Part shown: in pieces, positions 11,530 through 21,543 of the stretch
How positions within the stretch are numbered: the stretch's first letter is position 1
Layout: every line of letters begins with the position of its first letter
NCBI RefSeq assembly: GCF_028502605.1
Contig: NW_026611594.1
Coordinates: 327,501 to 391,500, forward strand
Source of the DNA: Trichoderma breve
Taxonomy: Eukaryota; Ascomycota; Sordariomycetes; Hypocreales; Hypocreaceae
Direction: 5' to 3'
DNA length: 64,000 bases
Notes under the pieces: generated by a model
The model's database searches: none
What the model saw: only the letters and a program-made list of their open reading frames with translations
Told to the model about the DNA's origin: nothing
Position numbers and translations under genes: made by a program

Positions 11530-12980
11530 TCTTGTTTCGCTATCTATGGAGCCTCAAGTATATTGCTAATCGTATTGAGTTGTCACAAGTCCAAACCAGC
11601 TCATCCAAAGACTCTACCAAACCCATTTTGCCATAACACAGATCATTTTCAGTTTTCAGAAACCTAATATCCGGCTGTCGTCTCCTGTTCCAATCGTTTT
11701 AGGAAAGTGCCCATCTTGGCGCTATTATAGTGTTACAAATCACCTATTTGTAAGAAACCCACATCATCAAGAGGATGCCTCTCCACCGTCATCTCTGGTG
11801 ATGCATGAGCAAGCCTAGCTGTTTTAGAAGCGCTATTGGTAATCAGCCAACGCGATAATCATCGAATCAAGATCAAAGAAACGCTAGACCCGGCCGAATA
11901 CCAGCTGTTTCTGTTCTTGCTTATTAATTACATGCCGCCCTGTAATCCCTCTTCCGTACTACTTCAAATAGGATTGCCTGATTAAAGGCAATCTTAATGA
12001 TTGCATATACATTTTTAGATCGATTATTTTTACGACGAAGTGAGAACATCATAATACTGAAAAGGGTTGTAAACGTACCATAGGCACGTTGAATTATGTG
12101 CTTGTCAAGATCGAGGAGCTGAAGCGGTCCCTATTGTCCAATCACCCAGCCTTCAAATCAATAAGATCATAAAACGCGACTGTATATCCTTACTTCGACA
12201 TACATACATCCGAGGTAAATGCGATGAATACTATTGAAGAAGATTGTTTTAGGTAGTTCATGGGTTTAGTATGGATATATTTGAACAATGATTGGTTCAG
12301 AAAATCGGTGAGAAACAAAGAATACAAACAATTAAGCAACCATAGGTGAAAAAAAAGAGTATTGGATAGTAGAGAAAATCGCAAGAAATGAACAAAGGCG
12401 TCCTAATCATAGAATTGAATACTCTAAAAGTCATCCCGTAGCCGAGCAGTTTTGTACCTGATGTTGAAAGGAAGGCATTATACATTTCCAAGATTAGCCA
12501 CTGCTTCTTGGAGTTCAGTGAACTTGATATTTTAAATTTACATCATTGTCACTAGGGTTAGAAGTATTACTTAGATTCATGACACTCTCAATGAACATTG
12601 CTTCTCGGGTAGACTACAGTTGAACATTTTTGAAGTACAGCGAGCTGTTAAACTGCGTTAAACCTCCGAAGTAGGGACTTCAGTCTGGTACTAATATTTG
12701 GATCAACTATAGATCCGCTAGTAAAATTCAAGATTGAACGAAAATTTGATCCAAAGGCTGATGTGGTCTTCTGGTGGACCAATTTTCTCAGTCTATTGAA
12801 CAATGACGCTCTTAGAGAATTCTCGTTTCCAATCAATATGACACCTGTTAGCTGGGGTGCATCATACTATCAAGTGCCGTTGCGGTGCCGGGTTTTGAAC
12901 GAATGATTTCTTTAGCATCATTGTTTTATGTGAACATGATTCTAAACTACCAAACAGCCTCTTCATAATGAAGATGTTTT
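11530..12980. other. AT-rich gene-free stretch, about 1.45 kb
   Basis: No open frame longer than about 64 codons and no recognisable domain, repeat or RNA gene. The base composition is visibly richer in A and T than the flanking genes. It could be decayed sequence, but I see no specific ancestor. Confidence 0.35.
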
Positions 12981-12982
12981 GC

Positions 12983-12990
12983 ATATAAAT
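12983..12990 (+). promoter_or_regulatory. Probable TATA box of the J-domain gene
   Basis: TATAAAT within GCATATAAATACC, about 150 nt upstream of the ATG at 13139. The span between contains CAACACCAACG and other CA-rich leader-like sequence. Confidence 0.35.
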
Positions 12991-13138
12991 ACCATCCAAA
13001 CCATCAGAGCGCAGTACAACAACACCAACGCTACGACTTTTGGCCGTAAATCTACTGTACCTCTCGAGCGACGATCAATACCAGCATCTCTTATTTATCC
13101 ATACTCCATAATCTATTCAACCACTTCATTAAATCACA

Positions 13139-13838
13139 ATGAATGCCCACGAAGCCAGACCCGATTATTACGACATACTCAAAGTACCAGTATGGGCAGA
13201 GACCGATGAGATCCGGACGAGCTATAAACGCCTCGCCTTAGCGCATCATCCGGACAAAGATCCAAACAATCCCAACGCCACTGCCTTTTTCCAATCTGTA
13301 AGTCCTTATCAGCTGCAATTTGAAAAGAGTTATGCTGACTTTTTGTGTGGCTGAAGATCCAGGCTGCCCACTCTACCCTGACTGATCCTGCACAGCGCTC
13401 GGCTTACGATCGTGAGGTATATATGGATCTAGACTTTGCGCTACACAGGTTCCGCGAGAGGAAAAAAGAAATCAAGGAACACTTGCGCATTAACATCCAG
13501 AATGAGGTGGCTCGCCATAGGGTTATAGAATATGAGAAGCGAACGGAGAGCCCATCGTGCCCTTCGGCTCGCCGAATTAAACACGAAGCGGCTTCCAAAA
13601 AATTTAAAGACGTGATCGTCATGCAGGAAAACCAGCTAGCAAGTCTCAAAGCAGAGATAAACAAGATGAAGGTTACCATGAATGCGATGCTGGCAAGAGG
13701 GTACAAGCCGGTAAGTAAGTAACCGCTGAGGCAGAAGCTCAACGATACGGGACTTAGCAGAGACACAGAGAGCAAGGGGAGGAGCGGTTCCTTGAACAAC
13801 GAGAGCAGGTCAGTAAAACCGATGAGAGAGGAAGCTAG
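13139..13838 (+). CDS. Small J-domain (DnaJ-like) co-chaperone
   Basis: A predicted 196-aa protein from join(13139..13297,13357..13710,13761..13838). The J domain occupies about residues 8-72: DYYDILKVP, then ETDEIRTSYKRLALAHHPDKDPNN with the essential HPD tripeptide, then IQAAHSTLTDPAQRSAYD supplied by the second exon after a 58-59 nt intron. J domains stimulate Hsp70 ATPase activity. The rest is charged coiled coil (ERKKEIKEHLRINIQNEV, then MQENQLASLKAEINKMKV). The third exon is the least certain part. Reading through GTAAGTAAGTAA instead would stop the protein four codons later, whereas splicing to 13761 gives more coiled coil (HREQGEERFLEQREQ) before a stop. No transmembrane segment is seen. 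It lies between HET and NACHT genes, but no functional tie is shown. Confidence 0.82.
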
Positions 13839-14548
13839 AGACGCCGAAAAGGGTTATTTTACGGAAAACGAGAGAGCAATCCAAATTGACCAGAGCGCAA
13901 TCTGTTATGGGAAACCAAAGGTAGGCAAGCTGAAGGAAGAGGAGAATGGGAAATTGAGAAGCCGACCAATAGAGGAGCGACGTTTTGCCTTTCGTTATCT
14001 AGGCTTTTTTAGTTGCGTGTATTGGGTGCTTTACAATTGTTTGAGAATAATGTTCATTAATATTACATTGCAAATCGTGCAAACCTCTACATACATGCTC
14101 TCTGCTATACTCGTGGCGGAAGGTTGGTTTCCATGTGCCATCACAGCCTTGCAATTTAAGAGTTTAAGAACCAGTAATAGATGCATCGCGACTGGAGCTC
14201 TATGACAACTGGTTCTAGTTACTTACTATGAGAGCTTAGTCATTTTTGCTTCGTGCCAGATCATCTACTCCAAGACGCGAGCACGATTAGGCTCCAATCT
14301 CACATCATACCAACAATATAAACCATAGGACCAGCCTTTAGAGATTGTTTCTTTGAGAGCGCTATGAAAAAAGACCAAAAGGCGCTTATCGCAATTTTCT
14401 TTACACCATAATCTTTTTTGGGTTCTCCGTTGCATGCTTATCGTCAGTTATAAGACTTGACGGTAATACCGCGATTTTCTGTCATACCCCGCCCTGCTTT
14501 TGCAGCCCGCAGGCCATTTTCATTGCTCCTAGCCGTGATATCTATATA
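13839..14548. other. Spacer upstream of the second NACHT-ankyrin gene
   Basis: A 137-codon open frame (13792-14205) overlaps the predicted third exon of the J-domain gene in another frame. It contains two hydrophobic stretches but lacks a recognisable domain, so I do not call it. Nothing else is evident. Confidence 0.35.
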
Positions 14549-17404
14549 ATGGAAGAAACTCGTACGATCAGTTCAAATACTTTTGGGAATGAGAATTATA
14601 TCATTCAGGGCAATGTGAACTACAATCACTACGCCAGCACCAACGCAGAAACCCCGCCAGGGCAAGTGGACAACGTTCTAAAATGCCTCTATAAATCGCC
14701 ATACAAAGACCGAAAAGACCGAAATCCCCGGCGAGTGCAGGGCACGTGTGACTGGTTTGTGTCGCACGAACACTTTCGGACTTGGAACAAGAGCAGCTCG
14801 TCAAGTATGCTTTGGGTGTCAGCTGATCCTGGATGCGGAAAGTCGGTGTTGGTAAGACACTTGATCGACTCTGTTGTTCAGACTACGACGTCCAGAACCG
14901 TGTGCTATTTCTTCTTTAAGGATGACTTTCCAGACCAGAAGAATGTGGCCAGCGCTCTCTGCTGCATACTTCGTCAGATATTTATGCAAAAACCGTCCTT
15001 GCTATCTGAGGCAATTTTGAAAAGGTTCAATACTGGTGGAGAAACATTCAACGCTTCATTCAGCGAACTTTGGCAGACCTTTCTTCAGGTAGTGGAGGAC
15101 GAGAATGCAGGCGAAATTGTCTGTCTTCTCGACGCAATCGACGAGTGTGAAGATCACAGTGACCAGGGAAGGTCTCAGCTTCTCAAAGCGCTATGCGCGC
15201 TGTACGGCACTGAAAGGAGCTTTAATATCAAGTTCCTCATCACCAGTCGGCCTTACGTTGAAATCCATCGCGGTCTTCAGCCTCTAGATATTCCGGGGTT
15301 ACCGGTAATCCACTTGAGCGGAGAAAGCGAAGATGAGATGAAGAAGATCTCTCAAGAGATTAACGTCTATATCGGCGCCAGAGTTCAAGATATAGGGCGG
15401 AGACTGCAGCTGACACAAAACGAATGCAGTCTTCTGTTGCAAAGGCTTATGCATATCCCTAATAGGACCTATTTGTGGGTATACCTTACTCTGGATTTGA
15501 TCGAGAGTAGCATTAATGTCACCGAGAAGATGATACTTGAGGCTACTTCGAACGTACCTAAAACAATCGACGAGGCCTATGAAAGAATACTTTCTAGAAG
15601 CTCCAATACTAGGCAAGCTAGGATAATATTGCATATTATTGTAGCAGCTGCACGACCCTTAACTGTCAAGGAAATGAATTTTGCGCTGGCGTCTAGTGAA
15701 ACCCGCCAGCCGCACCCTGATATGGATCTTGTGCCTGATGATCGTTTCCGCGAAAACCTACGGAATATCTGTGGTCTCTGTATCGTCATCGTTGACTCAA
15801 AGGTTTATCTACTTCACCAGACTGTGAAGGAATTCTTAGTCAAAAGGAATATGACAAAAACCTTGCAGAGTGAATCTGATGACTATGAATGGAAGTATTC
15901 AATACAGCCACAAGAATCTCACATTATTCTCGCCAAAATTTGCATTTGGCATTTACTCGCGGGATCACAGCTCTTGTACGAATCAACGTCGCATGCGTGG
16001 AGAGATACTTTTCTTGACTACTCCGCAAAATATTGGGTTTCACACTTCCGTGAGATGGATAGTGAAGCACAGTCAATGTTGACAAAGTCAATCCTGACAA
16101 TCTGCGACGAGGATTCGTTTTGCTGCAAGACGTGGTTTGCTGTTCATTGGTCCACCATGCAGACAAACTGCCCTCGAGGATTCACTACCCTTATGATAGC
16201 ATCCTATTTTGGACTTCATTTTGCAGTTCAGAGTCTGCTAGATATGGACGTCGACTTGGACGCCCAAGATAAGACATACGAACGGTCGGCGCTCTGCTGG
16301 GCCGTAAGGAATGGCTTTTGGATGGTTGCTGAACTGCTCATTAGTGGCCCTCGTAAAAAGCTAGGGGTCTTCAAATTACCACTCAGGAAGGGAGCTAAGA
16401 TCGACTTACAAGACGAGTATGGGCGAACCCCATTGACATATGCCATTTGGAATGGGGATGTCGCTCTTGTCAAGTTGCTATTGAAAGCGGGTGCAAACGT
16501 GCACTTGAAGGACACACTTGACAAAACACCATTATTCTACGCCTTTTGCAGTTCAGATCACGAAATAGTTGATCTATTTGTCAAGAAGCAAAGGCCGGTT
16601 GATGTTGAGAATGATATTAACACACTACTGTTCTCTGCCCTAGACAATGGACATGAAGAAGTTGTGATGCAATTGATCAAGACAGGTAGAGCCAACCTCG
16701 AAGCCCGGAACAACTTGGACGAAACGATTCTAATATCCGCTATTCGCGCATATCATAAGGCAATAGTGAAGATGTTGCTCGAGGCGGGGGCAAACCCGAA
16801 TGCTAAGGACCGCTATCGCGATCCAGCCTTATTTGTGGCTATATATAGTCAAAAGGCAGCAGTCGATTCCTTACTTAGCACGGGAGAAGATTCGAATGCT
16901 CAGACAAACGCTGGCTTCTCGCCCTTGATACACGCCTCTATCATTGGCCATACGGCAATAGCGAAATTTCTACTTGATGCCCGAGCAGATATAAATGCCC
17001 AGACAGATGCTGGGGCATCAGCATTACTGTATGCGTCTTTCATGGGCCATGAGGAAATAGTGAAACTGCTACTTGAGGCCGGAGCAGACGCAAAGAGTCA
17101 GGCAGACGCTGGCGCCTTAGCTTTAATGCTTGCATTTAATGGCCATTATTTCTATGGTACAGCCATGAAGCTACTCCTTGATGCAAAGGTGGACACACGC
17201 TCTGAGCCTTACTGGCAATTTCCAGAAGTATTCTTCAAGAATCTTAACCGGGGGGGGCATAGAAGCATAGTAAAAATGTTGCTGGAGGCGGGAGCATACA
17301 AAAACATGCAAACCCCCGACGATATCCCGCCTTTTGGCGGACAACACCGGGATTCAATGATGGACTACTTGCTCAGAATAAGAGCGGACTCACAAACGAT
17401 CTAA
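14549..17404 (+). CDS. NACHT-ankyrin NLR with N-terminal amyloid-like motif
   Basis: An intronless 951-aa NOD-like receptor. The first 30 residues contain NTFGNENYIIQGNVNYNH (10-27), an almost symmetrical Asn/Gln/Gly-rich motif resembling the pseudo-palindromic amyloid motifs that replace death-fold domains in some fungal NLRs. NACHT follows: CDWFVSHEHFRTWNKSSSSS (67-86), Walker A SADPGCGKSVL (91-101), Walker B EIVCLLDAIDECED (189-202) and FLITSRPYVEI. The winged-helix region includes TIDEAYERILSRSS and LLHQTVKEFLV. About 11 ankyrin-type repeats run from about 545 to the end, such as DEYGRTPLTYAIWNGDVALV and AGASALLYASFMGHEEIVKL; several are near-identical, suggesting recent repeat duplication. 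By analogy it would sense a ligand through the ankyrins and template aggregation of a partner effector carrying a matching motif. I found no such partner in the adjacent genes. Confidence 0.93.
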   Translation: MEETRTISSNTFGNENYIIQGNVNYNHYASTNAETPPGQVDNVLKCLYKSPYKDRKDRNPRRVQGTCDWFVSHEHFRTWNKSSSSSMLWVSADPGCGKSVLVRHLIDSVVQTTTSRTVCYFFFKDDFPDQKNVASALCCILRQIFMQKPSLLSEAILKRFNTGGETFNASFSELWQTFLQVVEDENAGEIVCLLDAIDECEDHSDQGRSQLLKALCALYGTERSFNIKFLITSRPYVEIHRGLQPLDIPGLPVIHLSGESEDEMKKISQEINVYIGARVQDIGRRLQLTQNECSLLLQRLMHIPNRTYLWVYLTLDLIESSINVTEKMILEATSNVPKTIDEAYERILSRSSNTRQARIILHIIVAAARPLTVKEMNFALASSETRQPHPDMDLVPDDRFRENLRNICGLCIVIVDSKVYLLHQTVKEFLVKRNMTKTLQSESDDYEWKYSIQPQESHIILAKICIWHLLAGSQLLYESTSHAWRDTFLDYSAKYWVSHFREMDSEAQSMLTKSILTICDEDSFCCKTWFAVHWSTMQTNCPRGFTTLMIASYFGLHFAVQSLLDMDVDLDAQDKTYERSALCWAVRNGFWMVAELLISGPRKKLGVFKLPLRKGAKIDLQDEYGRTPLTYAIWNGDVALVKLLLKAGANVHLKDTLDKTPLFYAFCSSDHEIVDLFVKKQRPVDVENDINTLLFSALDNGHEEVVMQLIKTGRANLEARNNLDETILISAIRAYHKAIVKMLLEAGANPNAKDRYRDPALFVAIYSQKAAVDSLLSTGEDSNAQTNAGFSPLIHASIIGHTAIAKFLLDARADINAQTDAGASALLYASFMGHEEIVKLLLEAGADAKSQADAGALALMLAFNGHYFYGTAMKLLLDAKVDTRSEPYWQFPEVFFKNLNRGGHRSIVKMLLEAGAYKNMQTPDDIPPFGGQHRDSMMDYLLRIRADSQTI

Positions 17405-17707
17405 TTGATCACAAAGATTATGTAAATAGAGACTGCTAAAGAGGCCAGACGAAATTGGTAAACGCACCGTTGAAGGTGGCGAGGCTGGCCAACGACAAAT
17501 TCTGGTCTCGTGGCATGCCACCTTCAAGGGACAAAACACCCTGGGTAATCATATGTAACGAAATGGCTACACGAATATGAGAGAATTGCGAACTACCATT
17601 ATCTATATGCAAACTTAAAAGGGTATCAATGCCTAAGTATCCTCCCAAAATTTTGATGCACGATTCACTTCGGCCTTTCCATACAATTTAGATCCTGAAA
17701 GTGAAAG
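17405..17707. other. Short convergent spacer with an inverted repeat
   Basis: The spacer lies between the 3' ends of the NACHT-ankyrin gene and the T5orf172 gene. It contains an 11-nt inverted repeat (TTGAAGGTGGC near 17470, its complement near 17520) separated by about 40 nt. A 70-codon minus frame is not convincing. Confidence 0.35.
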
Positions 17708-19609
17708 TCACACTGTCTGCTCCTCACTCTTGCGGCGCAATTCCTCTTTAAAATCTCTTCGAAATTCTCGAGCATCATGTCGTACTTTTGTGCCTGCGTC
17801 ACGCGCTTTGTCTTTCAGGTCCACAAAGCGAGAACCGAATGGGCGTTTAGAATCGCCGTCCGGCTGTAGCTTTGACCCCCGAGGTCGCAGAAGATATGTC
17901 TTGACCGAATCACCGACTGAGAAGAGGCGCTTCACTTTCCTTGCCAATTTTACCCCTGCAGACAATTTCTGAGACTGGGTTTCATGCGAGGCAATGGAAA
18001 CAACAGTGGAAACAAAACTTTTGTTGACTTCCTGTATCTCTGAAAGCCCATTGCTAGTATTGGGACGAGATATTTCCTCTGGCTCGTCGGTAATTTGAGC
18101 TAAAGGTGTTAGTATGGTGTCAATTGACATGTCGGCTGTGGTCTTAGTCTCCTCGTGGCTTTCTTTGGGCCCACGCATAAGCTCACCCAGCCGTGTCACT
18201 GAGAAGTCGCACATCTGTTTGACAACACGATCATATGCTTCTGGTGATAATTTGTACTCCCCACCGTGCAGCGTGTATGCGGGCATCTGGAGAAACTCTT
18301 CGACGTGCATCACCGTCTCGCGTACTGTTTCCCTTGGTGCAATGAACCACTCTCTATGTCCCCCTTGGCAATTGAAGCATTCTAAAACACGAATGTTGAC
18401 ATGCCGGAGTATGACTTGCGCAATCCGCTCAGCCTGGGGAGCACCGATGAATCTTTCGGTCTCATAAATAATCTTCGTGTTGATTCCATAACAGTTGTTC
18501 GGTTGGTGTAATCTCTCCTCAGCGCTCTTACTCGACCACCCAATCTTAAATAGTGAAGGGTTTTCCTGATGTTCGAGGATGTATACGACGCCCTCTTTCA
18601 TTTTCTCCAGCGTGGGATGGCAACAGATCACTTGGAATACCGGCGAGTGGTCTCGTATCGATCCACTGCGTTGAATACCAGTAATCCCAAGCCCTTTAAT
18701 GACATTGTCGTCTCTTTCATGACTCTCTTCTCTCTCTGAAATGGTAGTGTTTAGGCCAGTAGATGTCTCGGCCTCATCCTCTTGTCTGATAGCGGGAACG
18801 ATCATGTTGTCTCTAAGAGTCTCTTCCTTAACAACAACCTCTTCAACAATCTCTTGCTCAACAACCTCTTGGACAACAGCAGCAACCTCTTCATAAACAT
18901 TGTCTTCAACGATAATGTCACCCTCAACAATAGCTTCGGTAACGGATTCTTCCTCAGCAACATCCTCAATGTTAAACCGGGAGAGTGTCCCATTACGCTG
19001 AGGAGTATTGGGGAGAGAGCTCATGAAGGTTGTGTTGCTGCTGACAGAACGAGACTCTGCAATGCTGTCGACAAAAGAGCTGCCATCATCTGATGTCGCA
19101 CTAGCCGATGAAGGTACGAATCGCGTAGGCACTGAGGGTACAAGTTGTAGTGCGGCCGCAGTTATTGGCTGTATAGTGGATGTGCTGATGGATTGTACCG
19201 ATGGTGTACTCAAGGTCGATGTAACTCTTTGCCGTGTAATCGGCGTTGGACGTGGTCTTGAGGTGGATTTATTGGCTATCCGCTCTCTCTTCCACTCGGC
19301 AAATGCATCAAGGGCTCTTTGGCGATGCCACCTCTTACAATGCGAGTAGGTGATGAATGTTTCCATCTTATCGTAGAAACTCTCAGTATCAGGAAATTCT
19401 GACATCTCGCGGAATTCAGGCAGCAGACTGTGAACGTGCCATCGCTCCTCCCGTCTGCACGGAGGGTTTCTGCACCTCCCGCCATCAACTCTCTTTGCTC
19501 GACAGGTTTCGAAATCGGAGTCTTGAGGGTTCGGACATACATCGGTATATCGCTGTATAACCGCAAGCTCCTGGAAGACAGGATTTTGCCTCAGATTTCT
19601 AGAAGACAT
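17708..19609 (-). CDS. T5orf172 / GIY-YIG-like domain protein, 633 aa
   Basis: A single-exon protein with a T5orf172-type domain (GIY-YIG-like fold, also called MUG113-like) at about residues 340-445. The characteristic elements are GVVYILEHQENPSLFKIGWS, then SAEERLHQPNNCYGI, then RIAQVILRHVNIRVLECFNC and HREWFIAP. The N-terminal 110 residues carry a Cys/His-rich stretch (CRAKRVDGGRCRNPPCRREERWHVH in outline) that may bind metal. Residues about 217-270 are a Glu/Val-rich run (IVEEVVVKEE-type), and the C-terminus is strongly basic (ARKVKRLF, RREFRRDFKEELRRK). The family's cellular role in fungi is not established; relatives are DNA-binding or nuclease-like. The start ATG at 19609 is the first in frame. 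Confidence 0.85.
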   Translation of the reverse strand: MSSRNLRQNPVFQELAVIQRYTDVCPNPQDSDFETCRAKRVDGGRCRNPPCRREERWHVHSLLPEFREMSEFPDTESFYDKMETFITYSHCKRWHRQRALDAFAEWKRERIANKSTSRPRPTPITRQRVTSTLSTPSVQSISTSTIQPITAAALQLVPSVPTRFVPSSASATSDDGSSFVDSIAESRSVSSNTTFMSSLPNTPQRNGTLSRFNIEDVAEEESVTEAIVEGDIIVEDNVYEEVAAVVQEVVEQEIVEEVVVKEETLRDNMIVPAIRQEDEAETSTGLNTTISEREESHERDDNVIKGLGITGIQRSGSIRDHSPVFQVICCHPTLEKMKEGVVYILEHQENPSLFKIGWSSKSAEERLHQPNNCYGINTKIIYETERFIGAPQAERIAQVILRHVNIRVLECFNCQGGHREWFIAPRETVRETVMHVEEFLQMPAYTLHGGEYKLSPEAYDRVVKQMCDFSVTRLGELMRGPKESHEETKTTADMSIDTILTPLAQITDEPEEISRPNTSNGLSEIQEVNKSFVSTVVSIASHETQSQKLSAGVKLARKVKRLFSVGDSVKTYLLRPRGSKLQPDGDSKRPFGSRFVDLKDKARDAGTKVRHDAREFRRDFKEELRRKSEEQTV

Positions 19610-21543
19610 TTTTGGTTTGATGTTGTAGAAGCTATTTTCTTGATGATTGTCTTTTGATAGAAAGGTAAATCTATTTCATTCCTTCGATTTGATGAAAATC
19701 ACCAACTATTAATGCCTGAGTGAGTGAGGCTGTGAAGGTGGATGAGGCGCTTGACGAAACTGTCGTTATGCATGTTGGTTCTTCTTTTCTGCAACATGAT
19801 CACGAGCCCTGTCTCTCGGCGGGCAGAATTGATAGAAGATGGGCTGTTTTTGCAACCAACATGCATATCTTCGAAATCACTAATCGAATTAGGCAGCTCA
19901 TTTTTCGACAGCTGAAAGTAGAACATGCAATCCATGCCACCCTTGAATCCCGGGGGAACGGATGCCCCGTATTCAAAGCGGCAACCCATTGGTGATTAGT
20001 GGCCTGAATACAGCATAGCTGGCTGTCTGTCAACTGTGAAGTAGGAAGAAGTTTTAAACTAAATGATCAACATCGCGCACTTATTAGGTGCTATGCCATA
20101 GTTACCGCCTAGGAATTCGATTCCTTTTGTTCTGTAGAGAGCATCATACAATGTACGCGATACTAGGTATCTTCGTCATTGCCCTGCTCAATAGATTGTG
20201 ATGATCTCTGGATCTCCCCACGGGGAGTGGATATGTAATTTCCAACCCTGACTCGTCCGCGTGCGATGCCGTCCCCGTCGTTCTCTGTGCCACTCGAAAC
20301 ATCAAGCAGCTCTCATGATTGTGCTTCAAAGCCACGTATTTCTTAGAGCTATGATGGAAAGACAAAACAACCGCAGGCCTTCACATGCCCCCCCAGGCTG
20401 TATCTTCGGCCGCAGCCAACAAGACCGCCAAACGTTACAGAAAGCCAGTTCTTCGTGCTCTGTGAGAAATGCTGTTGGCCGTGCAGTTCGAGCTGAGCCC
20501 CCGCGAAGAGAAGACCCACGCAAGATGCAACACGCTACTGCGCATCAGCCACGCGGATGCCATGGATTATCCAGACCAGGCATGTCGTATCTTCAATAGG
20601 CGGCTTCGGCTAACAGGCAGTGTAGGATGCTATTTTTCGATCGGTCGCGACGGGCCATAACCGCGGCCGCATTAGTGTACACCCACTCTCTCTCGAGATC
20701 CATCAAGGCCAGTAATTGGGTCAGCGCTTAGATGATGCGATTGCCTGAGAATGAGCGATAATTGGTCTATTGTAGTAGTATTTGGAGCTCCTCCCCGCTC
20801 CTTTTCAGGTGTCGGAAGCAACGGGCCTCTGGATGACAATCCAGGAGGGAATATGCAGCTGCGTTCGTGCGAGGGGCTCACGGAGTTTGGGCCATCATAA
20901 CCTACACCTCCATTCTACTTCTCAAAAGTCAGGCCATGTCACAGGCATCTTACAATGAATCCGCACCTGGGCTTCCTGATATTGTAGATGAAGATTGATA
21001 CCACGCGAAACCTCATGTAAATTTAAAGTACCAAATCCTCCATAGTTCCAGTCTTGATGAAAATTTGGTTCGGATCTTTGTTTTGCAATAAGTCGAGTAA
21101 CAGTATGCGGAGTAAATCTTATTAAATAAATACTGTTAGCTATAGTCATTTCACAGCGACATCTAGTATACATAGGAGAATATAAATCGAGGAAACATTT
21201 TTAAGGTTATCCTCAGCCATTAAAGCTAGTTGAGGTAGGTCGGTTGTGTACAGATATTAGGGCACTCCATACTGACAAATAAAAGGATCATTATCACAGA
21301 GGAACTTGCTAGGTCTTATGTCGCTAAGGATGAGGAAGTCGAATGTTCAAATATGATGTTCAGTAGTATAGATGAGTGACGTGAGTACAGAGACTCTAAT
21401 CAATATGACACCTAAGCGGAAGATGAAAAGTGTGCACACATATTAATAATTTTGCGTTTGTGCTATAAAAGCAGAAGCACATGATATACCGCCATGCTAT
21501 TTCGCGAAATAAAAGAAAGGGTTCATCGTATCGAATTTGAATG
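19610..21543. other. Gene-free stretch, 1.9 kb
   Basis: No gene is supported. Between about 20220 and 20680 the base composition turns GC-rich, and overlapping open frames of 60-112 codons occur on both strands. This fits decayed or non-coding sequence rather than a gene. The flanks are AT-rich. I saw no terminal repeats or transposase motifs. Confidence 0.4.

Noticed and set aside
13792..14205. 137-codon frame with hydrophobic stretches after the J-domain gene
   Set aside because: It uses a different frame from the spliced third exon, has no recognisable domain, and does not start at a convincing ATG context.
18114..18467. 117-codon plus-strand frame within the T5orf172 gene
   Set aside because: Antisense shadow of the conserved domain.
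20261..20599. 112-codon frame in the GC-rich island
   Set aside because: Competing frames of similar length exist on both strands, and none has family features; the openness follows from high GC.
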